Assembly: GCA_017416145.1 (NCBI GenBank)
Contig: JAFQDD010000003.1
Coordinates: forward strand, 1-64,000
DNA from: Spirochaetaceae bacterium
Lineage (GTDB): Bacteria; Spirochaetota; Spirochaetia; Treponematales; Treponemataceae
DNA: 64,000 nucleotides
Direction of reading: 5' to 3'
A model generated the notes under the pieces. It saw only the letters and a program-made list of their open reading frames with translations. It was not told the DNA's origin and made no database searches. Of this stretch, positions 8,932 to 15,979 are shown one piece after another. Positions within the stretch are counted from its first letter, which is position 1, and each line of letters starts with the position of its first letter. The translations under genes were made by a program, and so were the position numbers.

Positions 8932-9381
8932 CTACTCCCTAGAATTTTCTGCAATCACTTCTTCCAAAATTTCTACAACATCAGCAATAATTTTTGGACA
9001 CAGTGTTTTAAAAAGATTTTTCTCTGCGATTTTTGCTTTGCCTTCCTCTGTAGTTAAGTCAGCATTCAACATTTCTTTACATACAATGGAACCACATTTT
9101 TCTTTTACGCGATTTGTAAATTCAACTGAAATTCCATAGTTTTTTGATTTTTGTTCTTGATTTTCAGATTCAAAATGCCCAAACTTCAAACCCAAAACCA
9201 TCAAGGCCCCAGAAACCGCTCCACACATTTGCCCATTTCTAGCCCCGCCGCCAAAACTTGTTCCAAGACTCAAAGTTAGCTTTTCCGAAAGCCCAAAATC
9301 TTCTGCAAAGGCTGTTAAAACTGCCTGTGAACAATTAAAGTTTTTTCCATATAAATCTACTGCTTTTTCTGCTTTTGTCAT
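8932..9381 (-). CDS. C_GCAxxG_C_C family protein
   Basis: A 149-residue protein carrying the family's eponymous motif: C17 in YGKNFNCSQAVL, then GGGARNGQMCGAVSGALMVLG, and later KEKCGSIVCKE. The family is thought to be redox-active, sometimes fused to oxidoreductases. It overlaps nothing and lies 17 bases below arsR and 8 bases above the DUF5714 gene, so the three form one transcription unit. Confidence 0.88.
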   Translation of the reverse strand: MTKAEKAVDLYGKNFNCSQAVLTAFAEDFGLSEKLTLSLGTSFGGGARNGQMCGAVSGALMVLGLKFGHFESENQEQKSKNYGISVEFTNRVKEKCGSIVCKEMLNADLTTEEGKAKIAEKNLFKTLCPKIIADVVEILEEVIAENSRE

Positions 9382-9398
9382 TTGCTTCTCTCCTTCCC

Positions 9399-9677
9399 CT
9401 ACTCAACTTGATTTTCAATTTCTTCTATAAAATAACGAGCCTTTTCAAAGCCCTCTTTACACAACGAGTAATAAGTCCACTTTCCTTCCTTTCGGGCAAG
9501 AATTAAACCGCCGTCCACAAGAATTTTCATGTGATGAGAAAGAGTTGGCTGTGTGATATTCAGATTTTCCAACAATTTACAAGCACATTTTTCTCCATCT
9601 TTTAAAAATCTGATAATCTTGATTCTGTTTTCGTCACAAAATCCTTTAAAAATATCTGCAATTTGTTTTTCTGTCAT
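9399..9677 (-). CDS. ArsR-family metal/metalloid-responsive repressor
   Basis: A 92-residue winged-helix regulator. The start at 9677 follows AGGTGAA; the open frame upstream lacks a ribosome site. The sensor motif CACKLLE in the third helix corresponds to the ELCVC-type As(III) site. The recognition helix is in NITQPTLSHHMKIL. It heads the operon with the two cysteine-rich proteins and the arsC remnant, and should repress it until metalloid binds. Confidence 0.88.
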   Translation of the reverse strand: MTEKQIADIFKGFCDENRIKIIRFLKDGEKCACKLLENLNITQPTLSHHMKILVDGGLILARKEGKWTYYSLCKEGFEKARYFIEEIENQVE

Positions 9678-9690
9678 AATGTTCACCTTG

Positions 9691-9712
9691 ATATATTGAA
9701 GATTGTCTATAT
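9691..9712. promoter_or_regulatory. probable ArsR operator (imperfect palindrome)
   Basis: An imperfect 22-bp dyad with ATATA arms lies 14-35 bases upstream of the arsR start, where a -10/-35 region is expected. ArsR proteins bind AT-rich dyads at this position. The match is by position and symmetry only. Confidence 0.4.
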
Positions 9713-9783
9713 GAAAAAAGATAATGGATATATAGATGAATGTCAATATAAAAACTTGATTGAACAGTAAAAAAATTACATAA

Positions 9784-9864
9784 TCTTGTTCTTGTGTTCT
9801 GAGTCAAGAAGTAGTAGACTTACAAGAGTACTATGTCGGTACAAAAGATTTAGTTACACTATAA
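9784..9864 (+). pseudogene. Cas2-like C-terminal remnant, copy 1
   Basis: An open stretch ends VLSQEVVDLQEYYVGTKDLVTL followed by TAA at 9862. It matches the last 22 codons of the longer remnant at 16075-16221, with mostly synonymous or conservative differences, so it once coded for protein. The first 36-bp repeat starts 12 bases after its stop. Everything upstream of about 9784 is unrelated, so this is a truncated 3' end. Confidence 0.55.
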
Positions 9865-9876
9865 AAATGAGTGGAC

Positions 9877-9912
9877 ATAAAACGACCTGACCTTTTCGGG
9901 AGGTGATACAAC
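9877..9912 (+). repeat. 36-bp cassette repeat, copy 1
   Basis: Consensus form (CGACCTGACC left arm, CGGGAGGTGATACAAC right). It directly follows the first Cas2-like remnant and precedes the hydrolase cassette. Confidence 0.85.
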
Positions 9913-9995
9913 TAAACAAATTTAAATTTGACTGCTAGTTTGAATTTCCGATTATGTGAAAACTGGGTTTTATCTGCGATAAAGGGAGTAAATTC

Positions 9996-10688
9996 ATGAA
10001 GAAAACAAGAATTGAAATTAATCATATCCCTGCACTTGTGTGGGGAGAGAAATCAGATAAAGTGTATTTATGTGTACATGGAAAAATGTCTTCCAAGGAA
10101 TCTGCTGAAGGAATTGCAAATATAGCAGAGCAAAGAGGATATCAGACAATAAGTTTTGATTTACCTGGGCATGGGGAGCGCCAAAATGAGGATAAGCGAT
10201 GTGATATATGGAATGGAATACATGACCTTACGATAATAGGGGATTATGTTTTTACAAACTGGAAGGAAGTATCACTGTACGCCTGCAGTTTAGGTGCATA
10301 TTTTTGTCTAAATGCCTATAATACACGCAACATAAAGAAATGCCTCTTTCAATCGCCCATTTTGGATATGGAGTATTTGATTAAGCAGATGATGGTGTGG
10401 TTTGAGATATCAGAAGAACGCCTCGCAAGAGAAAAGGAGATTGAGACGCCCATTGATATGATGACCTGGGATTACTATCAGTATGTGAAAGAGCATCCTG
10501 TGCAAAAATGGAATATTGAAACCAATATTCTTTTTGCGGGGAGAGATACTTTGCAGTCATTGGGAATTGTGAAAGATTTTGTCCATAACTTTAACTGTGC
10601 ACTAACATTATCGGAAAATAGTGATCATCCTTTTATGGCAGAGGAAGATGGACCGATAGTTGAGCAATGGTTGCAGGATAACTTGTAA
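9996..10688 (+). CDS. alpha/beta hydrolase (cassette gene)
   Basis: A 230-residue alpha/beta-hydrolase fold protein. The oxyanion region is CVHGKMSSKES, the nucleophile elbow YACSLGAYF, the acid probably D in FAGRDTLQS, and the catalytic histidine in ENSDHPFMAEED. It has no signal peptide, so it is cytoplasmic; the substrate is unknown. A ribosome site (AAAGGGAG) precedes the ATG. It is the largest cassette ORF, stands alone between repeats 1 and 2, and has its own terminator. Its composition is less A-rich than its neighbours, which fits acquisition. Confidence 0.9.
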   Translation: MKKTRIEINHIPALVWGEKSDKVYLCVHGKMSSKESAEGIANIAEQRGYQTISFDLPGHGERQNEDKRCDIWNGIHDLTIIGDYVFTNWKEVSLYACSLGAYFCLNAYNTRNIKKCLFQSPILDMEYLIKQMMVWFEISEERLAREKEIETPIDMMTWDYYQYVKEHPVQKWNIETNILFAGRDTLQSLGIVKDFVHNFNCALTLSENSDHPFMAEEDGPIVEQWLQDNL

Positions 10689-10705
10689 TACAATTCCAAT
10701 TTGTC

Positions 10706-10734
10706 GAACAGTTGCTTTTTACAAGCAACTGTTC
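10706..10734 (+). terminator. hairpin after hydrolase cassette
   Basis: A perfect 12-bp stem, GAACAGTTGCTT paired with AAGCAACTGTTC around a five-base loop, begins 18 bases after the stop codon. The following T-run is short (TTTGAT), so termination may be weak. It ends just before repeat 2. Confidence 0.65.
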
Positions 10735-10738
10735 TTTG

Positions 10739-10774
10739 ATAAAACGACCTGACCTTTTCGGGAGGTGATACAAC
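10739..10774 (+). repeat. 36-bp cassette repeat, copy 2
   Basis: Identical to the consensus form. The next gene starts only 20 bases after it with a separate AGGAGGTGAA ribosome site; the conserved promoter seen before the related gene at 11378 is missing here. Confidence 0.85.
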
Positions 10775-10794
10775 TATATAGGAGGTGAAATATT

Positions 10795-11232
10795 ATGGAC
10801 AAATTGACGGAACAATATTTCAGAACAAAAATCAAAGAAATAAACGAGAAACTTGAAGGAAGCCACCTGCTTCAAGAAATGGCAAGAATTGCCACTGTTG
10901 GAAATTATGAAATATGTGTATACAGTGGCGAAGGTCCAACTCCTCATTTTCATTTTAAGAATGCAAAGACAGGCAAAGAAGGCTGCTTAAAAATATTAGA
11001 AAACGATTACTTCAAACATGGAAATTATCAAGCAAAGTTAAACTCAAAAGAAAGAAAAGAAATCTTTAATTTCTTAAAAGAAAATACAAAAAATAAAATT
11101 TATGCGGCAGGAACAACGAATTTTCAGATAATATGCAACGAATGGAACATAAATAATGATTCCAATCCAGTTCCTTTAGATTCAAAACTGCCAGATTACA
11201 CTGTATTGAAAAAGAAAGGCACTGGACACTAA
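10795..11232 (+). CDS. DUF4160-like small protein, PHFH type (cassette gene)
   Basis: A 145-residue soluble protein in two parts. The first ~35 residues, starting MDKLTEQYFRTKIKEINEKL and ending LLQEMA, are a charged helix shared almost word for word with the cassette proteins at 11378, 14066 and 15344. The rest has VGNYEICVYSGEGPTPHFHF, which fits the PHxHV core of DUF4160, a family often found beside toxin-antitoxin genes, with no known activity. It is followed by a 24-bp repeat and then the 36-bp repeat. Function is not assigned. Confidence 0.75.
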   Translation: MDKLTEQYFRTKIKEINEKLEGSHLLQEMARIATVGNYEICVYSGEGPTPHFHFKNAKTGKEGCLKILENDYFKHGNYQAKLNSKERKEIFNFLKENTKNKIYAAGTTNFQIICNEWNINNDSNPVPLDSKLPDYTVLKKKGTGH

Positions 11233-11233
11233 T

Positions 11234-11258
11234 CAAAGTGCGTGAGAGTATAATTCCG
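11234..11258 (+). repeat. 24-bp secondary cassette repeat, copy A
   Basis: AAAGTGCGTGAGAGTATAAT followed by TCCG, immediately after the stop codon of the DUF4160-like gene. It is a slightly diverged member of the family whose core is GGGGATAATTCCG. Confidence 0.6.
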
Positions 11259-11284
11259 AAAAATAATTTAATTGCTATGTTCGA

Positions 11285-11320
11285 ATAAAACGAACTGACC
11301 TTTTCGGGAGGTGATACAAC
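11285..11320 (+). repeat. 36-bp cassette repeat, copy 3
   Basis: One change from consensus in the left arm (CGAACTGACC). It lies 26 bases after the 24-bp repeat A. Confidence 0.85.
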
Positions 11321-11327
11321 ATTATTT

Positions 11328-11358
11328 TTGAAAATATTTGGTTAAAAAATGCTATAAT
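11328..11358 (+). promoter_or_regulatory. cassette promoter for the gene at 11378
   Basis: TTGAAA at 11328-11333 and an extended -10, TGC-TATAAT, at 11350-11358, with a 19-bp spacer. The same block occurs inverted at 15810-15840 before the related minus-strand gene, so it is a conserved, mobile promoter. Confidence 0.7.
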
Positions 11359-11377
11359 ATAAACGAGGTGAAGTATT

Positions 11378-11863
11378 ATGGATAAATTAACAGAGCAATA
11401 TTTTAGAGTTGCAATTTCAAAGATAAAAGAAAAACTTGAAGAAAAAAGAATTTATGAAAAAGAGTGCCTTCAAGAAATGTCCAGATTGGCAGCAAAGAAA
11501 AGTGGACTTCCTGTAGATTTATATATAGATGATTCTAAATCATACATCAGAGGCGGACATGCAAAAAGAATAAAGTTTCAAGCAAATTCAGATGATTCAA
11601 GAACTGAAAGTTTTTCTTCAATGACTTTTGATGGGAAGGTTGTGCCAGAAACATTTCCCAAAAAACACTCGATAAAAAGCAAAGAAATAGAAGAGATTTC
11701 TATTTTTGTAAAAAACAATGTTTTTGCATTAGAAAAGATTGCTGATAAAGAAATTGATTTTCAAGATTTTATGAATGTTATGATTAAGAAAACTGAATCT
11801 GCCACTGCAGATGAAATCTCCAAGCAAAAAGAGCAGGTAATCGAAATTATTGAAAAATCCTAA
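11378..11863 (+). CDS. constant N-terminus plus GGHAKRIKFQ domain (cassette gene)
   Basis: A 161-residue protein. It begins with the shared helix MDKLTEQYFRVAISKIKEKL and CLQEMS, but its body differs from the PHxH proteins: GLPVDLYIDDSKSYIRGGHA followed by KRIKFQ. That body is shared with the next cassette (GLPMNIWIDETSAYLNGGYA). The helix and the body therefore seem to be separable modules. AGGTGAA precedes the ATG and a strong promoter lies upstream. I do not recognise the function. Confidence 0.75.
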   Translation: MDKLTEQYFRVAISKIKEKLEEKRIYEKECLQEMSRLAAKKSGLPVDLYIDDSKSYIRGGHAKRIKFQANSDDSRTESFSSMTFDGKVVPETFPKKHSIKSKEIEEISIFVKNNVFALEKIADKEIDFQDFMNVMIKKTESATADEISKQKEQVIEIIEKS

Positions 11864-11886
11864 AAGTCCGAAAGGGGATAATTCCG
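11862..11886 (+). repeat. 24-bp secondary cassette repeat, copy B
   Basis: AAAAGTCCGAAAGGGGATAA followed by TTCCG, starting inside the stop codon of the preceding gene. It is eight bases from the next 36-bp repeat. Confidence 0.7.
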
Positions 11887-11894
11887 ATAATTAT

Positions 11895-11930
11895 ATAAAA
11901 CGACCTCCCGTTTTCGGAAGGTGATACAAC
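11895..11930 (+). repeat. 36-bp cassette repeat, copy 4
   Basis: A variant with the left arm CGACCTCCCG and right arm CGGAAGGTG, giving a longer hairpin with one mismatch. Confidence 0.85.
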
Positions 11931-11952
11931 CTAATATAATAATGGAAAAAAT

Positions 11953-12408
11953 ATGGAAGAATATAACGAACTATTTCAACAAATTTATGACAAAACCCAT
12001 TTAGAAGAAATGGCTATCTGTCGTCCAAATAAAACAGGACTTCCTATGAATATATGGATAGATGAAACAAGTGCTTACTTGAATGGTGGATATGCAAAAA
12101 GAATTAACTTCCAGATAAACAAAAATCCACTGTTTCAAACTAGTAATACTTGTCCTATGCTATTGGATGGAACTATACCAGAAAAAGCATTCGATGTGAT
12201 AAAAAATAATAAGGAGTATAATCTTACTAAAAATGATATTGAAATGGTAAGTAATTTTGTGAAGAACAATTCATACGCATTAAGTTTAATTGCTGACCAA
12301 AAAGTTTGGATAGATGATTTTTGGGGATTTTGTATAAAGGGTGGAGAAATTGCCAGTGAAGAAGAAATTGAATTATTAAAACAAAATTGTAATGCTGTCG
12401 TTCATTAA
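11953..12408 (+). CDS. GGYAKRINFQ-domain protein (cassette gene)
   Basis: A 151-residue protein related to the one at 11378 through GLPMNIWIDETSAYLNGGYA, KRINFQ and the later DIEMVSNFVKNNSYALSLIA. It lacks the full shared N-terminal helix, keeping only HLEEMA. No good ribosome site precedes 11953; a nearby ATG at 11942 is in another frame. The expected 36-bp repeat after it is missing: the array breaks at 12434, exactly where ATAAAAC would begin. A deleted second copy of this cassette is at 15980-16072. Confidence 0.7.
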   Translation: MEEYNELFQQIYDKTHLEEMAICRPNKTGLPMNIWIDETSAYLNGGYAKRINFQINKNPLFQTSNTCPMLLDGTIPEKAFDVIKNNKEYNLTKNDIEMVSNFVKNNSYALSLIADQKVWIDDFWGFCIKGGEIASEEEIELLKQNCNAVVH

Positions 12409-12631
12409 CACCTATTATAAAATATATTAGTCAATAGTCATGTGTTAAAATAACATAGGGTCAAAGTGGGCGTTACTCATCTTGGACCTTTTCAAAAATT
12501 CTACAATCCCTACAGCTAAACAAATATCCAAAATTTTCAGAAATAAACCAACTTTTTGGTAAAAATTTAGAAATATTCTTCCAAAATGCACCTATATTAT
12601 ATACAAAATTAATCCTACTGGGGGTACGAAG

Positions 12632-13126
12632 ATGATTAATTTTAAGGAATTAGACGATCTTTACACAGTGGATGTGGAGTCAGGTCTTTTCTGTTATTTA
12701 CACAGAAAAGATTCCTTGGTAAACTTTAGTGATGAATTGAAAGTTTCAGAGGCCTTTGAACTTGTAAAAAATAGAAAAATTGTAAAGGCCTTCTCTATAA
12801 GCTCTTCCTTTTCTAATCTCCAGGATTACGTTTATATTAGACAGTTAAATGAGGAAGCCAAAATTGTTGGGGGTGACACATTTGTGATGATGTTCACTCA
12901 TTTGGAAAATCTAGTTACAAAACAGCCAATCACTATTCCTGAAGATTTTACAAAAGTAGATCCTGAATACGTAGACTCCACAGTTGAAAGTATAAATAGG
13001 GTTTTCTGGCTCGCACCTGAATCAGAAGATTTAAAAGAGAAAACCTTTGTTGAAAATATGCGCAAACGCCTGAGGGATATGCTTAAATACAATACCACAA
13101 CAAAGGTAGAAGATCTTATTTCCTAG
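12632..13126 (+). CDS. SEAFE-family small protein (paralogue 1)
   Basis: A 164-residue soluble protein starting MINFKELDDLYTVDVESGL. It belongs to a local family with the proteins at 16396, 17053 and 23853, sharing the MI(N/D)F start and the VSEAFELVKN segment. A GGGGGT-type ribosome site precedes the ATG, and TATATT about 30 bases upstream may be its -10 box. No known domain is recognised. The charged C-terminus (MRKRLRDMLKYN) is unique to this copy. No 36-bp repeat follows it. Confidence 0.7.
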   Translation: MINFKELDDLYTVDVESGLFCYLHRKDSLVNFSDELKVSEAFELVKNRKIVKAFSISSSFSNLQDYVYIRQLNEEAKIVGGDTFVMMFTHLENLVTKQPITIPEDFTKVDPEYVDSTVESINRVFWLAPESEDLKEKTFVENMRKRLRDMLKYNTTTKVEDLIS

Positions 13127-13128
13127 CC

Positions 13129-13335
13129 TCAGAAGGCAAATACTTTTGCCATACTGCTCAAAATATCAAATAGATCGTTTGAATAAAAAATAGCACTTTT
13201 TTCCCACCAACGGTTGTTTGGATTCCATTGAAATTTTTGATTCTTTAAAAGAGATGTACATGTTTTAAAACCCATGTCATCCTCCTGAACTATGGAAGCT
13301 ACTTTTTTTCCGTTATTAAAACCTAAAGTTATCAT
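13129..13335 (-). CDS. small protein, unknown
   Basis: A 68-residue ORF read leftwards, starting MITLGFNNGKKVASIVQEDD after AAGGAA. The middle part QKFQWNPNNRWWEKSAIFYS has the look of a compact domain with exposed aromatics. It lies tail-to-tail with paralogue 1 and stops two bases after that gene ends. Function unknown; reality is moderately likely from composition and ribosome site. Confidence 0.5.
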   Translation of the reverse strand: MITLGFNNGKKVASIVQEDDMGFKTCTSLLKNQKFQWNPNNRWWEKSAIFYSNDLFDILSSMAKVFAF

Positions 13336-13459
13336 TTAAAAATTCCTTGCATAAAATATAGATTTTTTCTGAATTTTCCGTTATTTCAATAAGTTCTTTA
13401 CCTATATTATATATTATTATATATGAAAATGAGCTCCTGGTGGGCTCAAGGAGGAGAAT

Positions 13460-13630
13460 ATGGAAACAAAAGATAAACTTTTTGTAGCCGAATTGTTCCT
13501 GGCCCTTTTGGAGAAAGATGCCGTCAAAATGAATGACATTGTAAATTCTCTCAGAGAAGAAAAAGATGCTGAGGAAAGAATGGAAATTGAGGAAGCAAAG
13601 GCCCTTTTGAATAAATCTTCAAACACCTAG
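13460..13630 (+). CDS. small acidic helical protein
   Basis: A 56-codon ORF starting METKDKLFVAELFLALLEKD with a very strong ribosome site (AAGGAGGAGAAT). It is rich in Glu, Lys and Leu and would form one or two amphipathic helices. The size and acidity would suit an antitoxin or immunity peptide, but nothing in the sequence proves it. TATATTATTATATATG upstream supplies a promoter-like region. Confidence 0.6.
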   Translation: METKDKLFVAELFLALLEKDAVKMNDIVNSLREEKDAEERMEIEEAKALLNKSSNT

Positions 13631-13662
13631 GATTAAACTATATTATTCCAAAGGAGAAAACA

Positions 13663-13692
13663 ATGACTCAGTTTACAGAGGTTAGAAAATGA
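13663..13692 (+). CDS. nine-residue leader ORF (MTQFTEVRK)
   Basis: A tiny ORF with a good ribosome site (AAAGGAG) whose TGA overlaps the ATG of the next gene (AAATGATT). It may couple translation of the 122-residue protein, or be the vestige of a longer N-terminus after a frameshift. Confidence 0.4.
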   Translation: MTQFTEVRK

Positions 13693-14057
13693 TTTCACAG
13701 GATGCAAAAACTTTTTTGTTACAAGCAAATCAATTGCAAGAAAACTTTTCAAGGCTGATAACAGTCAATAATCTCCTTAAGGAAGCAAAAATAGATTTAT
13801 CCGCCCTTGATAAAAGACTTGGTCGTTACGATAATTATTTTGATAAAATGCTAGAGACCGCTCCAATTGATCAGGACTGGAATTTTATCCTCAAGCAACT
13901 TGAGGATAATGTAAACGAATTGAATACCTACTTTGGTTGGATTAACGATGTTGAAAGGTACGATATTCAAATAACTGAACAGGAGCTTCAAAGAATGATT
14001 CAGTATAGGAATACAATAAGGAATCAAATTCAGCAGATTCGGAATTATCCCCTCTGA
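13689..14057 (+). CDS. helical protein, unknown
   Basis: A 122-residue, strongly helical soluble protein with Q/N-rich stretches (QLQENFSRLITVNNLL, QYRNTIRNQIQQIRN). It overlaps a nine-codon leader ORF and its last codons run into a 24-bp secondary repeat (copy E, minus orientation). It meets the inverted cassettes at 14066 tail-to-tail, so this point is one edge of the inverted block. No family recognised. Confidence 0.6.
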   Translation: MISQDAKTFLLQANQLQENFSRLITVNNLLKEAKIDLSALDKRLGRYDNYFDKMLETAPIDQDWNFILKQLEDNVNELNTYFGWINDVERYDIQITEQELQRMIQYRNTIRNQIQQIRNYPL

Positions 14058-14063
14058 TACTTT
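14040..14063 (-). repeat. 24-bp secondary cassette repeat, copy E
   Basis: Read on the minus strand it is AAAGTATCAGAGGGGATAAT then TCC. It lies just after the stop of the minus-strand gene at 14066 and overlaps the end of the plus-strand gene. Confidence 0.6.
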
Positions 14064-14065
14064 GA

Positions 14066-14566
14066 TTAAATATACTGAGGTTCTTTTAATCCTTCATTAA
14101 CAACATCCTGTATATCTCGCCAAGTGGTTCTCATAGCATCCCAATTTGTTTTGTCGTTTTCAGATGCAGAACGAACAGGCTTTTTGTTTGCCCACTCTAC
14201 AATTTTATCGCCGTATTTTCCAAAATCCATATCATCTTCTTCAACTTTTTTCAAATCCTCTGCTGTTTTTGGAGGAGTCTCGGATACAATCTGAAAACGA
14301 CTATAAAATTTATGATCTATAGACCATACATGAGCGTGAGGAGGATTATGTTCCTTTTTTGAACCTTTGCTTTTTTTATCATTTCCTATTGTGCTGCCTA
14401 CAGTTACTATAATTTTATATCCATCTTCCTTTTTGCAATGAACAGCTCCCATTTCTTGTAAGCATTGAATTACTTCTGTTATTTTTGTTTTTATTTTTTT
14501 CTCTTCTAATTTAGTTTTTATGTTTTTGATTGTAGTTTTAAACCACTGTTCAGTTAATCTATCCAT
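14066..14566 (-). CDS. DUF4160-like protein, NPPHAHV type (cassette gene)
   Basis: About 166 residues. The start at 14566 (MDRLTEQWFKTTIKNIKTKL) is chosen because GGTGAG lies just upstream and because it matches the family N-terminus. The body contains HNPPHAHVWSIDHKF, the canonical DUF4160 PPHxHV core, and ends in WDAMRTTWRDIQDVV. It is followed on its own strand by 24-bp repeat E and preceded by repeat C, so it is a cassette in inverted orientation. Confidence 0.75.
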   Translation of the reverse strand: MDRLTEQWFKTTIKNIKTKLEEKKIKTKITEVIQCLQEMGAVHCKKEDGYKIIVTVGSTIGNDKKSKGSKKEHNPPHAHVWSIDHKFYSRFQIVSETPPKTAEDLKKVEEDDMDFGKYGDKIVEWANKKPVRSASENDKTNWDAMRTTWRDIQDVVNEGLKEPQYI

Positions 14567-14575
14567 AATACTCAC

Positions 14576-14599
14576 CGAAATTATCCCCTTACGTACTTT
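14576..14599 (-). repeat. 24-bp secondary cassette repeat, copy C
   Basis: On the minus strand AAAGTACGTAAGGGGATAAT then TTCG. It starts at the stop codon of the gene at 14598 and ends ten bases before the next ATG, so it also supplies the GGTGAG ribosome site region. Confidence 0.65.
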
Positions 14600-15167
14600 A
14601 ATCTACATCGTACAATTTATATTTTTCTACATAATCTACATTGTTTCTATTCATAGTTTCCATAAACTTTTCATCTAATTCAACAATATCTTTTACGGCT
14701 GCTAGCAAATGATTTACCAAATCCCTTGTCAAATTATAAATATTATTAAACTCAGGTTCTGCAGCTTTCTTTTTTATGTAGTTAATGGTATCATTATATA
14801 ATTCCCTAATATCACTAGCATTTGTAAGCAACTTATTCAAGTTATTATGCAAATAATCTGGATCTAAAGGAAAATCATCTTCAGCTGTAAGTATTTTTTG
14901 CAATTGATGTTCATATGCAGGAATGTTTTGTAGATAATTTTCCCAAGTTGTTCTAGATTGTTCTGTTAAAACTTTATATTCAGTGTTAAAAGCTTTGTTA
15001 ATTGCTTCATTTCTAGGAATGATTTTTAGGCTTGCCAATGCTGCCATTATTTTAAGTTCCAATTTTATCAAATCTTTTACGAAATTTGTTTCATCTGTAG
15101 ATTTTTTCTTTTCGTTTAATATATAATTCAAGCAATTTATTTCTTCTTTCATTTCATTTCTGTTCAT
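14598..15167 (-). CDS. helical protein, unknown (inverted cassette)
   Basis: About 189 residues, all-helical and mildly acidic, with no membrane segment. A start at 15167 (MNRNEMKEEINCLNY) is preferred because GGAGA lies eight bases upstream; the ATG at 15182 would have almost no leader behind a TATATTATAT box. The pattern of long helices with Leu/Ile spacing resembles the ORF at 18267 in style but not in sequence. It is followed by 24-bp repeat C. Confidence 0.6.
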   Translation of the reverse strand: MNRNEMKEEINCLNYILNEKKKSTDETNFVKDLIKLELKIMAALASLKIIPRNEAINKAFNTEYKVLTEQSRTTWENYLQNIPAYEHQLQKILTAEDDFPLDPDYLHNNLNKLLTNASDIRELYNDTINYIKKKAAEPEFNNIYNLTRDLVNHLLAAVKDIVELDEKFMETMNRNNVDYVEKYKLYDVD

Positions 15168-15302
15168 AGGATTCTTCTCCATATATAATATAGCTCAATT
15201 CTGACAAAAAATTTCAAATTTATGGAATATTCATATTCGTTACAAGCACTTATTGTTCTTGAAAAATGATTATTGAATTTCTTTTCCTCTAAATTCGCAT
15301 TT

Positions 15303-15326
15303 GGAATTATCCCCTGACGTACTTTT
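15303..15326 (-). repeat. 24-bp secondary cassette repeat, copy D
   Basis: On the minus strand AAAAGTACGTCAGGGGATAA then TTCC, 17 bases after the stop of the gene at 15344. It is the best-preserved copy with C and B. Confidence 0.65.
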
Positions 15327-15343
15327 GAAATAAATAAACTATT

Positions 15344-15790
15344 TTATCGATTATTGAGTGCATCCCAAACAATTTGAACAACAACCCAATTATTTACCCC
15401 TCGTTTATTATCCTTTTTTGACCATTCATAAATTGCTTTCTGATAATCTTCTGATACTTTAGGATTATCTTCAATGGCAACTATGTCTTCGGGAGATTTG
15501 GGTTGAAAGTCTGTAACTTTTACTCGAGTTATTAAATCATAATTATTATCTTTACCCGTTCTATCTATATGAGAAGCTGGAAATAAATGTAAATGAGGTT
15601 CTTCACCAGTATTTTTATATTCGCTAGTAATAACTTCTAGTCTCATACCATTTTTAAGTTCTTTACAAGCGTCTTTTCGGCAAACTGTCGCCATTTCTTG
15701 AAGAAGTTCTTCATTTATTCTTTTTCCTTCAAGTTTCTCGTTTATTTCTTTGATTTTTGTTCTGAAATATTGCCCCGTCAATTTGTCCAT
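15344..15790 (-). CDS. DUF4160-like protein, EEPHLHL type (inverted cassette)
   Basis: A 148-residue protein. The first 70 coding bases are nearly identical to those of the plus-strand gene at 10795 (MDKLTGQYFRTKIKEINEKL, then LLQEMA). The body GEEPHLHLFPASHIDRTG is a PHxH-type DUF4160-like core and the C-terminus VNNWVVVQIVWDAL parallels the 14066 protein. AGGTGAA and a conserved promoter lie upstream. It is read opposite to the 36-bp array. Confidence 0.75.
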   Translation of the reverse strand: MDKLTGQYFRTKIKEINEKLEGKRINEELLQEMATVCRKDACKELKNGMRLEVITSEYKNTGEEPHLHLFPASHIDRTGKDNNYDLITRVKVTDFQPKSPEDIVAIEDNPKVSEDYQKAIYEWSKKDNKRGVNNWVVVQIVWDALNNR

Positions 15791-15809
15791 AGTATTTCAC
15801 CTCGTTTAT

Positions 15810-15840
15810 ATTATAGCATTTTTTAACCAAATCTTTTCAA
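15810..15840 (-). promoter_or_regulatory. inverted copy of the conserved cassette promoter
   Basis: On the minus strand TTGAAA, 19 bases, then TGC-TATAAT, identical in layout to 11328-11358. The match extends about 80 bases into the coding start, forming an inverted repeat about 4.4 kb apart. Confidence 0.7.
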
Positions 15841-15943
15841 AAATAATCAATTTTTTTCTTTTGCACTAATTATATACATAAAACGAAGGTTATAAGAACT
15901 GCAATTCCTATAACCCTCTTCACAACCAAAAAAGAGATTTTAG

Positions 15944-15979
15944 ATAAAACAACCTGACCTTTTCGGGAGGTGATACAAC
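15944..15979 (+). repeat. 36-bp cassette repeat, copy 5
   Basis: Left arm CAACCTGACC, otherwise consensus. It marks the return to plus orientation after the inverted block. Confidence 0.85.

Noticed and set aside
13417-13626. Minus-strand 69-residue ORF
   Set aside because: It lies opposite a plus-strand ORF with a much stronger ribosome site and a more natural composition.
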